Assembly: GCF_029960785.1 (NCBI RefSeq)
Contig: NZ_JASBQE010000115.1
Span: 1-36,177, forward strand
Direction of reading: 5' to 3'
DNA length: 36,177 bases
DNA from: Polyangium sp. 15x6
Lineage (GTDB): Bacteria > Myxococcota_A > Polyangia > Polyangiales > Polyangiaceae
Shown here: piece by piece, positions 1-8,045 of the stretch
Numbering within the stretch: the first letter of the stretch is position 1
Layout: every line of letters starts with the position of its first letter
The notes under the pieces: model-generated
The model's input: the letters and a program-made list of their open reading frames with translations, nothing else
Database searches by the model: none
What the model was told of the DNA's origin: nothing
Translations under genes and position numbers: made by a program

Positions 1-478
1 GGTAGAGCTCGAAATCGATGGGCACCTGCTCCTTCCTGTTCGACACGCAAAGACTCACCCCTATCTGGCAATTCGTGATCTTGCCGGCGGAGCCCGTATA
101 TTGTCTCTTCACGCCGACGGAGTTTTTTTCCTGCTTCAAAAATCCCGTATCATCAATAATCCAGACGGTCACCGGGTCGTGTTTCAGCATGGCGTCAACG
201 GCGTAGCGCGCAGCGGCGCGTCGGACGTCGCGATCGCTCCAGGGCGAATCCCGGGTGAAGTAGAGAAGCCGATCGTGGCAACGCTGCACGTCCTCGGGGT
301 CGCTGAACGCTCGGGCAGCAATGGGCTCGACGCTCTTCCTCTCGCCATCCCCAAGGATCCCGAACGCGTAGGTCGCGAACGACTCGCGCTGCTCGGGCCG
401 CCGCAGATGTGTGCCGATGATGCCCTGGAAAAACTCCCTGGCACGATGGCTCGTCGAGAAGTCCGTTCCGTACGACAT
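1..478 (-). CDS. IS701-type DDE transposase, N-terminal part (runs off the window)
   Basis: The reading frame is open from the ATG at 478 to the left edge, so only about 159 N-terminal residues are visible. It contains the first catalytic Asp region WIIDDTGFLKQ followed by NSVGVKRQYTGSAGK and TNCQIGVSL, which is characteristic of IS701-family transposases. Upstream of it is the block GDGERKSVEPIAAR, also typical of the family. The frame remains open upstream of 478, with possible TTG starts at 553 and 565, but family similarity starts close to the ATG. Whether the element is intact cannot be told because the C-terminal half lies outside. It differs in sequence from the second IS701-type element at 21060-22571, so these are two separate insertions. 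Confidence 0.85.
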   Translation of the reverse strand, partial: MSYGTDFSTSHRAREFFQGIIGTHLRRPEQRESFATYAFGILGDGERKSVEPIAARAFSDPEDVQRCHDRLLYFTRDSPWSDRDVRRAAARYAVDAMLKHDPVTVWIIDDTGFLKQEKNSVGVKRQYTGSAGKITNCQIGVSLCVSNRKEQVPIDFELY

Positions 479-638
479 GCGGAGCGCATCATGCGGTCCG
501 CGGACAAACCTTTCAAGTACCTGGGCAAACCGGGCGCAAGATTTGGAGGACAAAGTAAGAAACAAACGACACAACCCCACCCAGGACCCGCTCGAGCCCG
601 CGCAGAGGTGGATGAAGGTCCCGCAGTAGTGGTAGTCG

Positions 639-701
639 TTCGACCGGACCTGCTCAATGATTCAACCTATCCTACTAAATTTTCGACCAGACCTGCTCAA
701 T
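639..701. repeat. Pair of 20-base direct repeats near the IS end
   Basis: The 20 bases beginning ttcgaccggacctg at 639-658 recur at 682-701 with one change (ccgg to ccag), start to start 43 bases apart. They lie upstream of the left transposase, where an IS end would be expected, so they may be transposase-binding repeats or the scar of an earlier insertion. No matching inverted copy was found in the window. Confidence 0.5.
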
Positions 702-891
702 GGTGGAGTGGATCTGCCGAAGTTGCGGCTGATGCGACGGTCGTATGTGCATCACGCTGGGGGCGGACCACCGTGTCCTTCGTCCGAAAACGTATGAATT
801 GAGCACCTTGAGTCGATAGGCAAGATGCGAAGGCTTATTCAGGTCGTCATCGAATTCCGAACGTGGTGTTCTGAGCGCATCGTCCCGCACT

Positions 892-976
892 ACGCTGGAC
901 ATAGTGCCCCGGCGATCCACCCGTGGCACCACACCACCGGTATCCCGCGGTATCTGCGGGGCACTATGACCAGCGT
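892..976. promoter_or_regulatory. 19-bp inverted repeat upstream of the stress-protein gene
   Basis: Arms 892-910 (core catagtgcccc) and 958-976 (core ggggcactatg) are reverse complements over 19 bases with a single mismatch, separated by 47 bases that include a repeated cggtatc. The right arm ends 9 bases before the strong Shine-Dalgarno at 985-994. If transcribed it would form a long hairpin in the 5' leader; otherwise it could be a two-site operator or a small mobile repeat. Confidence 0.6.
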
Positions 977-984
977 TGTCGGGC

Positions 985-994
985 GAGGAGGTGA
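985..994 (+). promoter_or_regulatory. Strong Shine-Dalgarno for the stress-protein gene
   Basis: gaggaggtga lies 9 bases upstream of the ATG at 1004 and is nearly a perfect anti-16S match. It decides this start over internal GTG codons nearer the domain. Confidence 0.8.
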
Positions 995-1003
995 CGACCC
1001 CCC

Positions 1004-2065
1004 ATGCCGACCAGATGGAGGGCGCTCTTGAAGGGTATCGCGCACACGGGCTCGCGACGTAGAGCGGCTGATCGTCGCGTCAAGCTACTTCGCGCCCGTC
1101 CTCAGGGCACGAGGATTGCAGCACACGGTGCTGTGTCAATCATTTGCGGTACTACGCTGGCGCCCGAGAACGAGCAGGCAAACCAGGCTGCCGCAGCACT
1201 CTCGTTGCTGCTCGGCGACGAGTTGCACCTCGTCCACGTCGTCGATGAGCTCGGCGCCGAGCTCGCCCTCGCCGAAGAATACGACACCCTCTACGAGCCG
1301 GCCGGCAGGCATCTGCGCGGCGAGGCGGATGACCTGCGGCAGCTCGGCATCCAGATCGAGCCCGAGCTCGCCGCGGGGCCATGGCACGCGGAGCTGCCCA
1401 GGGTTGCCATGCATCATCGCGCGCGCTTGATCGTGCTTTCGCCCCATCCGGGGGTCGTGCGCAAGCGCCCTTCCCCCTGGGCCGCCGTGAGGATCGCCCG
1501 CGCCGCGCCCATTCCGGTCATGCTCGTCCACCGTGCGGATGGACTGCTCCGATGGGCCCGAGAGCATTCCCCGCTGCGCGTCCTCATCGCGCTGGGGTGC
1601 TGCCCGGGCTCGCTGGCCGCCCTGCGTTGGATCGCCGAGCTCCGATCCGGCGGCCCCTGCGAAGCATGGCTGGCGTATGTCTCGCGTCTGGGAGGCGTTT
1701 CGGACGCCAGCGCGGAGACATCGGCGCACCCTTATCGTAGCCTGCGTCCGTCCCGCTGCGAGCCTCCCCTCCACGAGGTCGAAACATTCCGGGACGAACT
1801 CCGCCGGCTGGGGGTAAGCGTCACAAAGACCAGCGTTCAGGACGCGAGCGTGCTCGAAGATCTCGCGCAGCGAGAGGCCATCGATCTCGTCGTGGTCCCC
1901 CGGGACCTGCCGCGAGGCCACTTGTGGCCGAGGTGGCTGTGGCACAGCCTGTTTCGAGCCGCTGTGCCCGGCGTCGTCGTCTGCGTGCCGCCCGATTACG
2001 CAGCCGCGCGCGTACGGCCGGCAGGGCTGCTGAGCAAGCTCGTCCGCCACCCTCCGCCGCGTTGA
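1004..2065 (+). CDS. Tandem universal stress protein (two UspA domains)
   Basis: The 353-residue product has two UspA-like Rossmann domains, about residues 43-175 and 185-330. The first opens with VSIICGTTLAPENEQAN and ends with PIPVMLVHRADG; the second opens with LRVLIALG and ends with VPGVVVCVPPDYA. The nucleotide-binding GxxG...GS signature is not clear in either half, so ATP binding is uncertain. The first ~40 residues are basic and unlike the family. The gene lies 106 bases upstream of the Mrp antiporter operon on the same strand, which suggests a shared role in ionic or pH stress. The start is fixed by a near-perfect Shine-Dalgarno. USP family membership is well supported; the specific function is unknown. 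Confidence 0.85.
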   Translation: MPTRWRALLKGIAHTGSRRRAADRRVKLLRARPQGTRIAAHGAVSIICGTTLAPENEQANQAAAALSLLLGDELHLVHVVDELGAELALAEEYDTLYEPAGRHLRGEADDLRQLGIQIEPELAAGPWHAELPRVAMHHRARLIVLSPHPGVVRKRPSPWAAVRIARAAPIPVMLVHRADGLLRWAREHSPLRVLIALGCCPGSLAALRWIAELRSGGPCEAWLAYVSRLGGVSDASAETSAHPYRSLRPSRCEPPLHEVETFRDELRRLGVSVTKTSVQDASVLEDLAQREAIDLVVVPRDLPRGHLWPRWLWHSLFRAAVPGVVVCVPPDYAAARVRPAGLLSKLVRHPPPR

Positions 2066-2121
2066 CGGCACGTTTCTTCCTAAGGGGCCGTTCGCCCGCG
2101 GACTTCGGACCGGTCTCTTCG

Positions 2122-2136
2122 CGAACCCGGGGTTCG
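2122..2136. promoter_or_regulatory. 15-bp palindrome in the mrp leader
   Basis: CGAACCC-G-GGGTTCG is a perfect inverted repeat with a one-base centre, 35 bases upstream of the mrpA start codon in the 106-base gap after the stress-protein gene. Its length and position suit a dimeric repressor or activator site; a role as an operator is inference. Confidence 0.45.
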
Positions 2137-2171
2137 AACGTGGCGTCGGAGCGGCGACGGGGGAGCGCAGT

Positions 2172-4478
2172 GTGCAGACGATACTCATCGCCATCATCGC
2201 CACTCCCTTCGTGGGCGCTATGGCCACACTCTTCCTCTCGGCCCGCTGGGCGGGACGGATCGCCTTTTTTCCCCCGGCGCTCGTGCTCGTGCTCGCCATC
2301 CCACGCTGGCCGGCGGCCGCTACAGGGGAGACGAACATCGTCACGATCCCCTGGTTCCCATCCGCGGGAATGACGGCGAATCTCCGCCTGGATCACCTCG
2401 GCGCATTTTTCGTCCTGCTCATCGCGGGCGTGGGCCTCGGCATCGTCCAGTATAGCCGCGCCTATCTCGGGAAAAAGGCCACGCCGCGGTTCTGGGCCGC
2501 GTTGCTCGCGTTCATGGGCGCCATGCTCGGGCTCGTCCTTTCGGATTCGCTGCTCTTGCTCTTCGTTTTCTGGGAGCTCACCACCCTCGCATCCTTCCTC
2601 CTCATCGGAATGGGCGGCCAGATCCCGGAGGCGAGGGCGGGGGCCATTCGCGCGTTCATAGTGACGGGCGCTGGGGGGCTCTCCCTGCTCGCAGGCACGC
2701 TCGTGCTCGGGCAGATCGCGGGGACCTACGACCTCTCCAGCATGCCCGCGCGCGCAGAGCGTATCCTGGCGAGTCCCACGCGGGATGTCGCGCTCCTCCT
2801 CATGCTCGGCGGCGCCTTCGCCAAATCGGCTCAGGTCCCGTTCCATTTCTGGCTCCCGGGCGCGATGGCCGCGCCCGCGCCGGTGAGCGCCTATCTCCAC
2901 TCCGCTACCATGGTGAAGGCGGGCATCTTCTTGATCGGCCGGTTATCGCCGATCTTCGGCGCGTCGCCCGCGTTCCAGCCCCTCCTGCTCACCGTGGGGC
3001 TCACGACGTTTCTCGTCGGCGGATGGGACGCCGTGCGCGCGTGGGATCTGAAGAAGCTCCTCGCCCACAGCACCGTCGCGAACCTGGGCGTCCTCACGGC
3101 GCTTTATGGCGTATACCCTCCGGCCGAGGTCCAGGGAGGGATCGTGCGCGGGGAGTTGCTCTCCATCACGAACCACGCGCTTTACAAATCGGCGTTGTTT
3201 CTCCTCGTCGGGTGGATGGAGAAGGTCTCGGGGACGCGTGATCTCTCGATCCTGAAAGAGGAGCGCTGGTTTCAGCGCGAGCCGGTCGCCGGTGTGCTCA
3301 TCGGGATCGGTGCGATCACGATGGGGGGCTTCCCGTTTCTGCTCGGCTTCATGAGCAAGGAGGTGTTCCTCGAAGCGCTCCTCCACGCCCGATTCCCTGG
3401 CGTCGTCGCCGCTGTCGCTGCGGCCGTCGTGGGGGGCGCGATGGCGGTCGTCTATGCGCTCAAGCTCTGCGTGAGCACGTTCTGGGGGCCGAAGGTGCCG
3501 CCCGATTCGCGCGGCTATCCGAGGGCTGCGCTCTCACGATGGCTGCTCGTCGTGCCGGCGGTTTTCCTCTTGCCCCATGTGATTGGGGGCATCGCCCCGG
3601 GGTGGTTCATCGGCTCCGTGCTCGAGCCGGGGACCCATTGGCCCGCATGGATCGCCGTGTGGCACCATATCGATCGCATCTTCCTGCTCAGCGTCTCTAC
3701 CCTCGCGCTCGGAGTCGGGGGGTATCTCTTGTGGAGACGATATGCGGAAGTGCCGTCCCAACCGGAGACGCAAATCGCCTTCGATCGCCTCGCCTCCACC
3801 GTGCTGGGCGCATCGAACTGGTTCAGTCACGCGGCCCAGGCGGGCGGGCATCCGCGGTATCTTGTCGTCATGCTCGTGTTCGCTGCCGCGGCCGCCGCGG
3901 CCGCCATGCGCGGAGGCTCGCCCCCGCCGCTCCCCGGCGCAGAGGCCTGGTCCGTCGACCTCGCCGCCGCGTCGCTGCCCGCCGCGATCGTCGCCGCGGG
4001 CGCCGTGCTCGCGGTGCTCATGCAGGACCGCGTCTCCAAGGTCGTCCTGATGGCCGCGGCTGGATATGGGTTGGCGGTCTTTTACGTCCTCTTCCGGGCG
4101 CCGGACCTCGTGCTCACGCAGATCCTGGTCGAGACGATCTCGCTGCTGCTCCTCCTGCTCGTCTTTCAGCGGCTTCCGCGCCTCGGCGCCGACGAGCGAT
4201 CGCGCGGGCAGCGAGCCATGCACGGCCTTTTCGCGGCTGCGCTCGGGCTCGGAGTAGCGGCCCTCGCCTGGGCTTCGGGCATTCATCCGGCCGCTCGTCC
4301 AGCAGGCGTGGAGCAACTCGCGCTCTCGTTGCCAGAGGCGAAGGGGCGCAACGTGGTGAATGTCATTCTAGTCGATTTCCGCGGCGCCGACACGCTCGGA
4401 GAGATCACCGTGCTCGCCATTGCCGCGATCGGGGTCGTGGCCCTCCGCGTGGGGCGCGCCCGAAGGGAGGGGGCATGA
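2172..4478 (+). CDS. mrpA: Mrp Na+/H+ antiporter subunit A
   Basis: The 768-residue polytopic protein corresponds to MrpA/MnhA, the large NuoL-like subunit of the multi-subunit Na+/H+ antiporter in the cytoplasmic membrane. The NuoL-like part (about 60-430) shows VFWELTTLASFLLIG, AKSAQVPFHFWLPGAM and KLLAHSTVANLG, including the conserved Glu and Lys residues of proton-translocating subunits. A DUF4040 (MbhD-like) segment covers about 605-675, and an MbhE-like segment about 700-765 (VDFRGADTLGEITVLAIA). Start is GTG at 2172 behind ggggag. MrpB is a separate downstream gene, unlike the fused MrpAB of many Proteobacteria. The stop overlaps mrpB by 4 bases. Confidence 0.96.
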   Translation: MQTILIAIIATPFVGAMATLFLSARWAGRIAFFPPALVLVLAIPRWPAAATGETNIVTIPWFPSAGMTANLRLDHLGAFFVLLIAGVGLGIVQYSRAYLGKKATPRFWAALLAFMGAMLGLVLSDSLLLLFVFWELTTLASFLLIGMGGQIPEARAGAIRAFIVTGAGGLSLLAGTLVLGQIAGTYDLSSMPARAERILASPTRDVALLLMLGGAFAKSAQVPFHFWLPGAMAAPAPVSAYLHSATMVKAGIFLIGRLSPIFGASPAFQPLLLTVGLTTFLVGGWDAVRAWDLKKLLAHSTVANLGVLTALYGVYPPAEVQGGIVRGELLSITNHALYKSALFLLVGWMEKVSGTRDLSILKEERWFQREPVAGVLIGIGAITMGGFPFLLGFMSKEVFLEALLHARFPGVVAAVAAAVVGGAMAVVYALKLCVSTFWGPKVPPDSRGYPRAALSRWLLVVPAVFLLPHVIGGIAPGWFIGSVLEPGTHWPAWIAVWHHIDRIFLLSVSTLALGVGGYLLWRRYAEVPSQPETQIAFDRLASTVLGASNWFSHAAQAGGHPRYLVVMLVFAAAAAAAAMRGGSPPPLPGAEAWSVDLAAASLPAAIVAAGAVLAVLMQDRVSKVVLMAAAGYGLAVFYVLFRAPDLVLTQILVETISLLLLLLVFQRLPRLGADERSRGQRAMHGLFAAALGLGVAALAWASGIHPAARPAGVEQLALSLPEAKGRNVVNVILVDFRGADTLGEITVLAIAAIGVVALRVGRARREGA

Positions 4479-4894
4479 ATTCGTTTCTCCTACGCCAGGT
4501 CGCGAGGGGTGTGCTCCCGGTGGCCGTCCTCTTCGCCATCTACTTGCTCCTCCGTGGCCACGATGCGCCGGGCGGTGGGTTCGTCGCGGGGCTCGTCACC
4601 TCGGCCGCCGTGGTGCTCCACGCGCTCGCGAACGTCGCCCCGTCCGAGCGGGCGCGGAGGCCACGCGTCCTCGGCTCCGTCTGGCTCGGGCTCCTCGTCG
4701 CCGCGGGGACCGGTCTCGTCGCCGTCGCCGCCGGCGGCCCGTTCCTCACGCATTCTCATTTCGATGTCGGGTCCGGCCCGGCCACGATCCACCTGTCCAC
4801 GACGCTCCTCTTCGACGTCGGCGTGTTTCTGGTGGTGGTCGGCTCGACGATCACGACGCTCGCCGCGTTCGCCGGAGGGGAAAACCCGCGATGA
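4475..4894 (+). CDS. mrpB: Mrp Na+/H+ antiporter subunit B
   Basis: This 139-residue membrane protein matches MrpB (MnhB domain): four predicted helices and the motif LLRGHDAPGGGFVAGL, typical of the family, followed by a PFLT...G loop. It begins with ATG at 4475 inside the mrpA stop (ATGA overlap) and its own stop overlaps mrpC the same way, so translation of the series is coupled. Family length is about 140 residues, so it is complete. Confidence 0.95.
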   Translation: MNSFLLRQVARGVLPVAVLFAIYLLLRGHDAPGGGFVAGLVTSAAVVLHALANVAPSERARRPRVLGSVWLGLLVAAGTGLVAVAAGGPFLTHSHFDVGSGPATIHLSTTLLFDVGVFLVVVGSTITTLAAFAGGENPR

Positions 4895-5235
4895 TCGGCC
4901 TCGCTGCGGCCCTTTCCGGCGTCCTCTTCGCGTGCGGGCTCTACCTGCTCCTCTCCCGCAATTTGCAACGCATGGCGATCGGCTTCTTGCTTCTGTCGAA
5001 CGGCATCAATCTGTTCGTCCTCACGTCCGCGGGGCTGCCCGCGCGCGCGGCGCCGCCGCTCCTCGTCGAGGGCGAGGGGGCGAGCCGGGGCCCGTTCGCC
5101 GATCCCCTGGCGCAGGCCTTCATCCTCACGGCCATCGTGATCGGCCTCGGGATGGCCGCGTTCCTTTTGGCCCTTTCGACGCGGCACCACGACGCCTCGG
5201 GGCGCGATGACGTCGAGGGGGACGACGAGACATGA
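4891..5235 (+). CDS. mrpC: Mrp Na+/H+ antiporter subunit C (NuoK-like)
   Basis: The 114-residue protein has three helices as in NuoK/MrpC: GLYLLLSRNLQRMAIGFLLLSNGINLF is the diagnostic second block (helix 1-2) and DPLAQAFILTAIVIGLGMAAFLL the third helix. The C-terminal tail is short and acidic. It overlaps both neighbours by 4 bases. MrpC is the small subunit bound between MrpA and MrpD in the complex. Confidence 0.95.
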   Translation: MIGLAAALSGVLFACGLYLLLSRNLQRMAIGFLLLSNGINLFVLTSAGLPARAAPPLLVEGEGASRGPFADPLAQAFILTAIVIGLGMAAFLLALSTRHHDASGRDDVEGDDET

Positions 5236-6752
5236 TGGATTCGCTCCTCGTCTTGATCCCGGTCGGATTGCCGCTGATCACGGCGGCGCTCCTGCTCCCG
5301 CTAACGGGCCGAGCGCGGCTCCAGCAAGCGGCCGCGCTCGTGAGCGGGGGCGTTCTGCTCGCGAGCGCGATGCTGCTCTGCGCGCGCACGGCGCGCGGCG
5401 CGATCCTGGTTCTGCCCCTCGGCGGCTGGAGCCCACGCGTCGGGATCGTGTGGGTGGCGGACGCGCTGGCCGCCGTGATGCTCCTTTTCGTGACGATCGT
5501 CTCGTATGCGACGCTGCTCTACGCGGGGGGCTCGCTGCGTGGGGAGCGCGAGCGCCGGTACTTCTATCCGCTGCACCAGTTCCTGCTGGTCGGCGTGGGA
5601 GGCTCGATCGTGACGGGCGACATCTTCAATCTCTTTGTCTTCTTCGAGGTTATGCTGCTCGCGTCCTTTGCGCTGATCGCGCTGGGAGGGCGTGCACGGC
5701 AGGTTCGAATGGGCGTGCCCTACGTGATCGTCAACCTCGTCGGGAGCGCGCTGTTTCTCGCAGCCGTGGGCGCGATCTACGGCGCGGCTGGCACCGTCAA
5801 CATGGCGGAGCTCTCCCTGCGCGCCGGAGGCGGCGGCCTGCCGGGGGTATTCTGGGGCGCGACGGCGCTCGTGCTCATCGTCTTCATGGTGAAGACCGCT
5901 CTCTTTCCCGTCTTCGCATGGCTGCCTGATTCCTATCCGGAGGCGCCCGTCACCGTGAATGCCCTCTTCGCCGGGCTGCTCACGAAGGTGGGTGTGTACA
6001 CGCTCTTCCGCACCATCCCGCTCCTCGGGGGGACGGCGCCCGGCGGATGGCTGCAGCCGGCGCTCGTCGCCATCGCGGCCACGACCATGCTCGTCGGGGT
6101 CCTCGGCGCGCTCGGCCGGAGCACGATCCGTGGGGTCCTGTCGTTCCACATCGTGAGCCAGGTCGGCTACATGATCTTCGGGCTCGCCCTGTTCACGCCG
6201 CTCGCGCTGGCCGCGGGGCTGTTCCACACGCTCCATAACATGCTCGCGAAGACGGCCCTCATCTTTGCTGGCGGAGTCGCGGAGCGCATTTGCGGATCAG
6301 GAAAACTCTACGCCATGCGGGGGCTCGCGCGGACGGAGCCATGGCTCGCGGCGGGATTCTTCGTCGCCGCGATGTCGCTCGCGGGGATGCCCCCTTTGAG
6401 CGGTTTCTGGGGGAAATGGTTCCTGGTCGCGGGCGGCCTCGCGGCCGACGCGCCCGTCGCGACGGGGATCTCGTTGCTCGTGGGCCTGTTTACGCTCGCA
6501 TCCATGTTGAAGATCTGGAATGCCGTCTTCTGGGGCGAACCGGAGGGCCAGCGATACCCGGGGCGCGGCCGGCATCACGGCATGCTCGGGGCGACGCTTT
6601 CGCTCGCGGCGATGACCCTTTTGATGGGGCTCTTCGCCGCGCCCATGTTTTCGCACCTCGAGCGCGTGGCGACGCAGCTCCTCGACGTCACGCCCTACGT
6701 CGCCGCCGTGCGCGCAGCCGAGCGTCGTGAAGTCCATGCGGAGGCCCCATGA
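5232..6752 (+). CDS. mrpD: Mrp Na+/H+ antiporter subunit D (NuoN/NuoM-like)
   Basis: The 506-residue polytopic protein is an antiporter-like subunit of the NuoL/M/N superfamily. Visible key features are the TM5 Glu in NLFVFFEVMLLASFALI, the Lys in FMVKTALFPVFAWLP, the proline-rich PEAPVTVNALFAGLLTKVG block, SFHIVSQVGYMIFGLALF, and HNMLAKTALIFAGG. These residues form the proton path in complex I relatives. Length is normal (about 490-510). It overlaps mrpC and mrpE by 4 bases each. Confidence 0.96.
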   Translation: MMDSLLVLIPVGLPLITAALLLPLTGRARLQQAAALVSGGVLLASAMLLCARTARGAILVLPLGGWSPRVGIVWVADALAAVMLLFVTIVSYATLLYAGGSLRGERERRYFYPLHQFLLVGVGGSIVTGDIFNLFVFFEVMLLASFALIALGGRARQVRMGVPYVIVNLVGSALFLAAVGAIYGAAGTVNMAELSLRAGGGGLPGVFWGATALVLIVFMVKTALFPVFAWLPDSYPEAPVTVNALFAGLLTKVGVYTLFRTIPLLGGTAPGGWLQPALVAIAATTMLVGVLGALGRSTIRGVLSFHIVSQVGYMIFGLALFTPLALAAGLFHTLHNMLAKTALIFAGGVAERICGSGKLYAMRGLARTEPWLAAGFFVAAMSLAGMPPLSGFWGKWFLVAGGLAADAPVATGISLLVGLFTLASMLKIWNAVFWGEPEGQRYPGRGRHHGMLGATLSLAAMTLLMGLFAAPMFSHLERVATQLLDVTPYVAAVRAAERREVHAEAP

Positions 6753-7246
6753 GCGCGCTCGCGTTGAACCTGCTGCTCGCCATGGTCTGGATGTTCATCC
6801 AGGCGACGTTCTCCCTGCGCAGCTTGATCGTCGGGTTCGGGATCGGCTTCGTCGCGATCGCATTCGTGCAGCGCCTTCGCGGGAGTCACGCGTATGCGCG
6901 GACGGCGGCCTCGATCGTGCGCCTGTTCGCGTTTTTCCTCGCGGATCTCGTGCGGAGCAACCTCACGCTCGCCCGCGACATCCTCCGCCCCGTACCCGCC
7001 TTCGTGCCGGCGCTCGTTCGTTTCGAGGTCGCGGACCTGTCGCCGATCGAGACGGCGCTGCTCGCGAACCTCGTCTCGCTCACGCCGGGGACGCTCACCG
7101 TCGATGCGGAGGACGACGGCAGCGCTATCTATGTTCATGCCCTGTATGGAGGCGACCCAGAAGGCGTCCGCCGGCGTATCGGCCAGCTCGCAGGGATGAT
7201 CCGCCGCGCCGGCGGGCGCCCGATGCAGCCCCGGGACGCGGCATGA
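6749..7246 (+). CDS. mrpE: Mrp Na+/H+ antiporter subunit E
   Basis: The 165-residue protein matches MrpE: two N-terminal helices (LNLLLAMVWMFIQATFSLRSLIVGFGIGF), then the conserved soluble part with LVRSNLTLARDIL, TALLANLVSLTPGTLTVD and YVHALYGGD. It is needed for full antiport activity in the family. The start ATG overlaps the mrpD stop and the end overlaps mrpF. Confidence 0.95.
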   Translation: MSALALNLLLAMVWMFIQATFSLRSLIVGFGIGFVAIAFVQRLRGSHAYARTAASIVRLFAFFLADLVRSNLTLARDILRPVPAFVPALVRFEVADLSPIETALLANLVSLTPGTLTVDAEDDGSAIYVHALYGGDPEGVRRRIGQLAGMIRRAGGRPMQPRDAA

Positions 7247-7524
7247 GCCCCGGCGTTTTCAAGATCGCCGTGCTGCTCCCGGCGCTCGCGGTCCTCGGCG
7301 TGGGCGTCGCGTTTTGCTTCGCGCGCATCCTCCGCGGACCCTCACCGTTCGACCGTGTGCTCGCCTTCGATTGCCTCGGGCTCAACGTCGTGGGCGCGCT
7401 GCTGCTCCTCTCGAGTTTATTCGACACCGATGTCTTCCTGGACGCGGCGCTCGTGGTGCTCCTCTTGGGCTTTCTGGGGACGATGTCTCTGGCCGCATAC
7501 CTGGAGAGAACCCATGCTGATTGA
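7243..7524 (+). CDS. mrpF: Mrp Na+/H+ antiporter subunit F
   Basis: The 93-residue protein has three helices and the MrpF block ARILRGPSPFDRVLAFDCLG, with DVFLDAALVVLLLGFLGTM near the end. It corresponds to the full family length. ATG at 7243 lies in the mrpE stop; mrpG starts 11 bases before its end. Confidence 0.94.
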   Translation: MSPGVFKIAVLLPALAVLGVGVAFCFARILRGPSPFDRVLAFDCLGLNVVGALLLLSSLFDTDVFLDAALVVLLLGFLGTMSLAAYLERTHAD

Positions 7525-7876
7525 GGCCGTCGCCGTCGTTTTGGGTGTCTGCTTCATGTTCCTGGCCTCGTTGGGGGTGCTTCGCTTGGGCGACTTTTAT
7601 GCTCGCATTCACGCCCCCACCAAGGCCGCTACGCTGGGGCTCGTGTTCCTTCTCGCCGCGCTCGCCTTCGAGGTGCAAGACAAGGCTGCCGTGACGAAGG
7701 CGGTGCTCGCGATGTTGTTCGTCGGGATGACGGCCCCGGTGGGAGCGCACATCCTCGCGCGGTCCGCCTACCGGCGTGGGGTGCGTCCGTCCGCCCGTGT
7801 AGACGAGTACGCGCATTTCGTGGCTGTGAGGAAGACCCGGGCCGTCCATCGAGGGGAGCGTGGCGCGCAGCCTTGA
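7514..7876 (+). CDS. mrpG: Mrp Na+/H+ antiporter subunit G
   Basis: The 120-residue protein matches MrpG (PhaG/MnhG): three helices with LGVLRLGDFYARIHAPTKAATLG and FVGMTAPVGAHILARSAYR, both diagnostic. It overlaps mrpF by 11 bases and ends the seven-gene series. The last ~25 residues are a hydrophilic tail. A 169-base leader separates it from nhaA. Confidence 0.94.
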   Translation: MLIEAVAVVLGVCFMFLASLGVLRLGDFYARIHAPTKAATLGLVFLLAALAFEVQDKAAVTKAVLAMLFVGMTAPVGAHILARSAYRRGVRPSARVDEYAHFVAVRKTRAVHRGERGAQP

Positions 7877-7967
7877 AGCATCTCTCCCGTTTCGGACGAC
7901 CCTCGCGCCCACTCGACGGGCAGGCGAAAGCGTGCGATGGTCGAAGCGCGTTCATTGCAAGGAAGGG

Positions 7968-7986
7968 TGCAGCGACGGTCGCTGCA
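7968..7986. promoter_or_regulatory. 19-bp palindrome in the nhaA leader
   Basis: TGCAGCGAC-G-GTCGCTGCA is a perfect inverted repeat with a single-base centre, 59 bases before the nhaA start. As DNA it could be an operator. As RNA the 1-base loop would open to a shorter stem, giving the first helix of a structured leader. It lies just upstream of the two alternative helices at 7994-8042. Confidence 0.6.
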
Positions 7987-7993
7987 GGACCAA

Positions 7994-8042
7994 GGATGGT
8001 CGGGCCGCCATCCCAGCCGGCGAATCTGCCGGCGAGGGATGG
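7994..8042 (+). promoter_or_regulatory. Candidate cation riboswitch: SD-hiding hairpin with competing helix, nhaA leader
   Basis: CCATCCC (8008-8014) pairs with GGGATGG (8036-8042), and inside it GCCGGC (8016-8021) pairs with GCCGGC (8028-8033) around a six-base loop, gaatct. This hairpin ends 3 bases before the ATG at 8046 and contains the purine-rich ribosome binding site (gagggatgg). The same CCATCC can instead pair with GGATGG at 7994-7999 (six pairs, eight-base loop), which would free the binding site. Two mutually exclusive helices with one occluding the ribosome site is the layout of a translational riboswitch. Known nhaA-linked candidates are the nhaA-I and nhaA-II (Li+-responsive) motifs; I could not run a covariance model, so class assignment is inference. 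Confidence 0.65.
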
Positions 8043-8045
8043 AGC

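Larger units (their letters stand above)
479..1003. other. Gene-free stretch between transposase and stress protein
   Basis: No reading frame here resembles a protein and codon use is not coding-like on either strand. It presumably contains the unseen-boundary end of the left IS element. It holds a 20-base direct repeat (639-658 and 682-701) and a 19-bp inverted repeat (892-910 / 958-976), both listed separately, and the ribosome binding site of the next gene. Confidence 0.5.
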
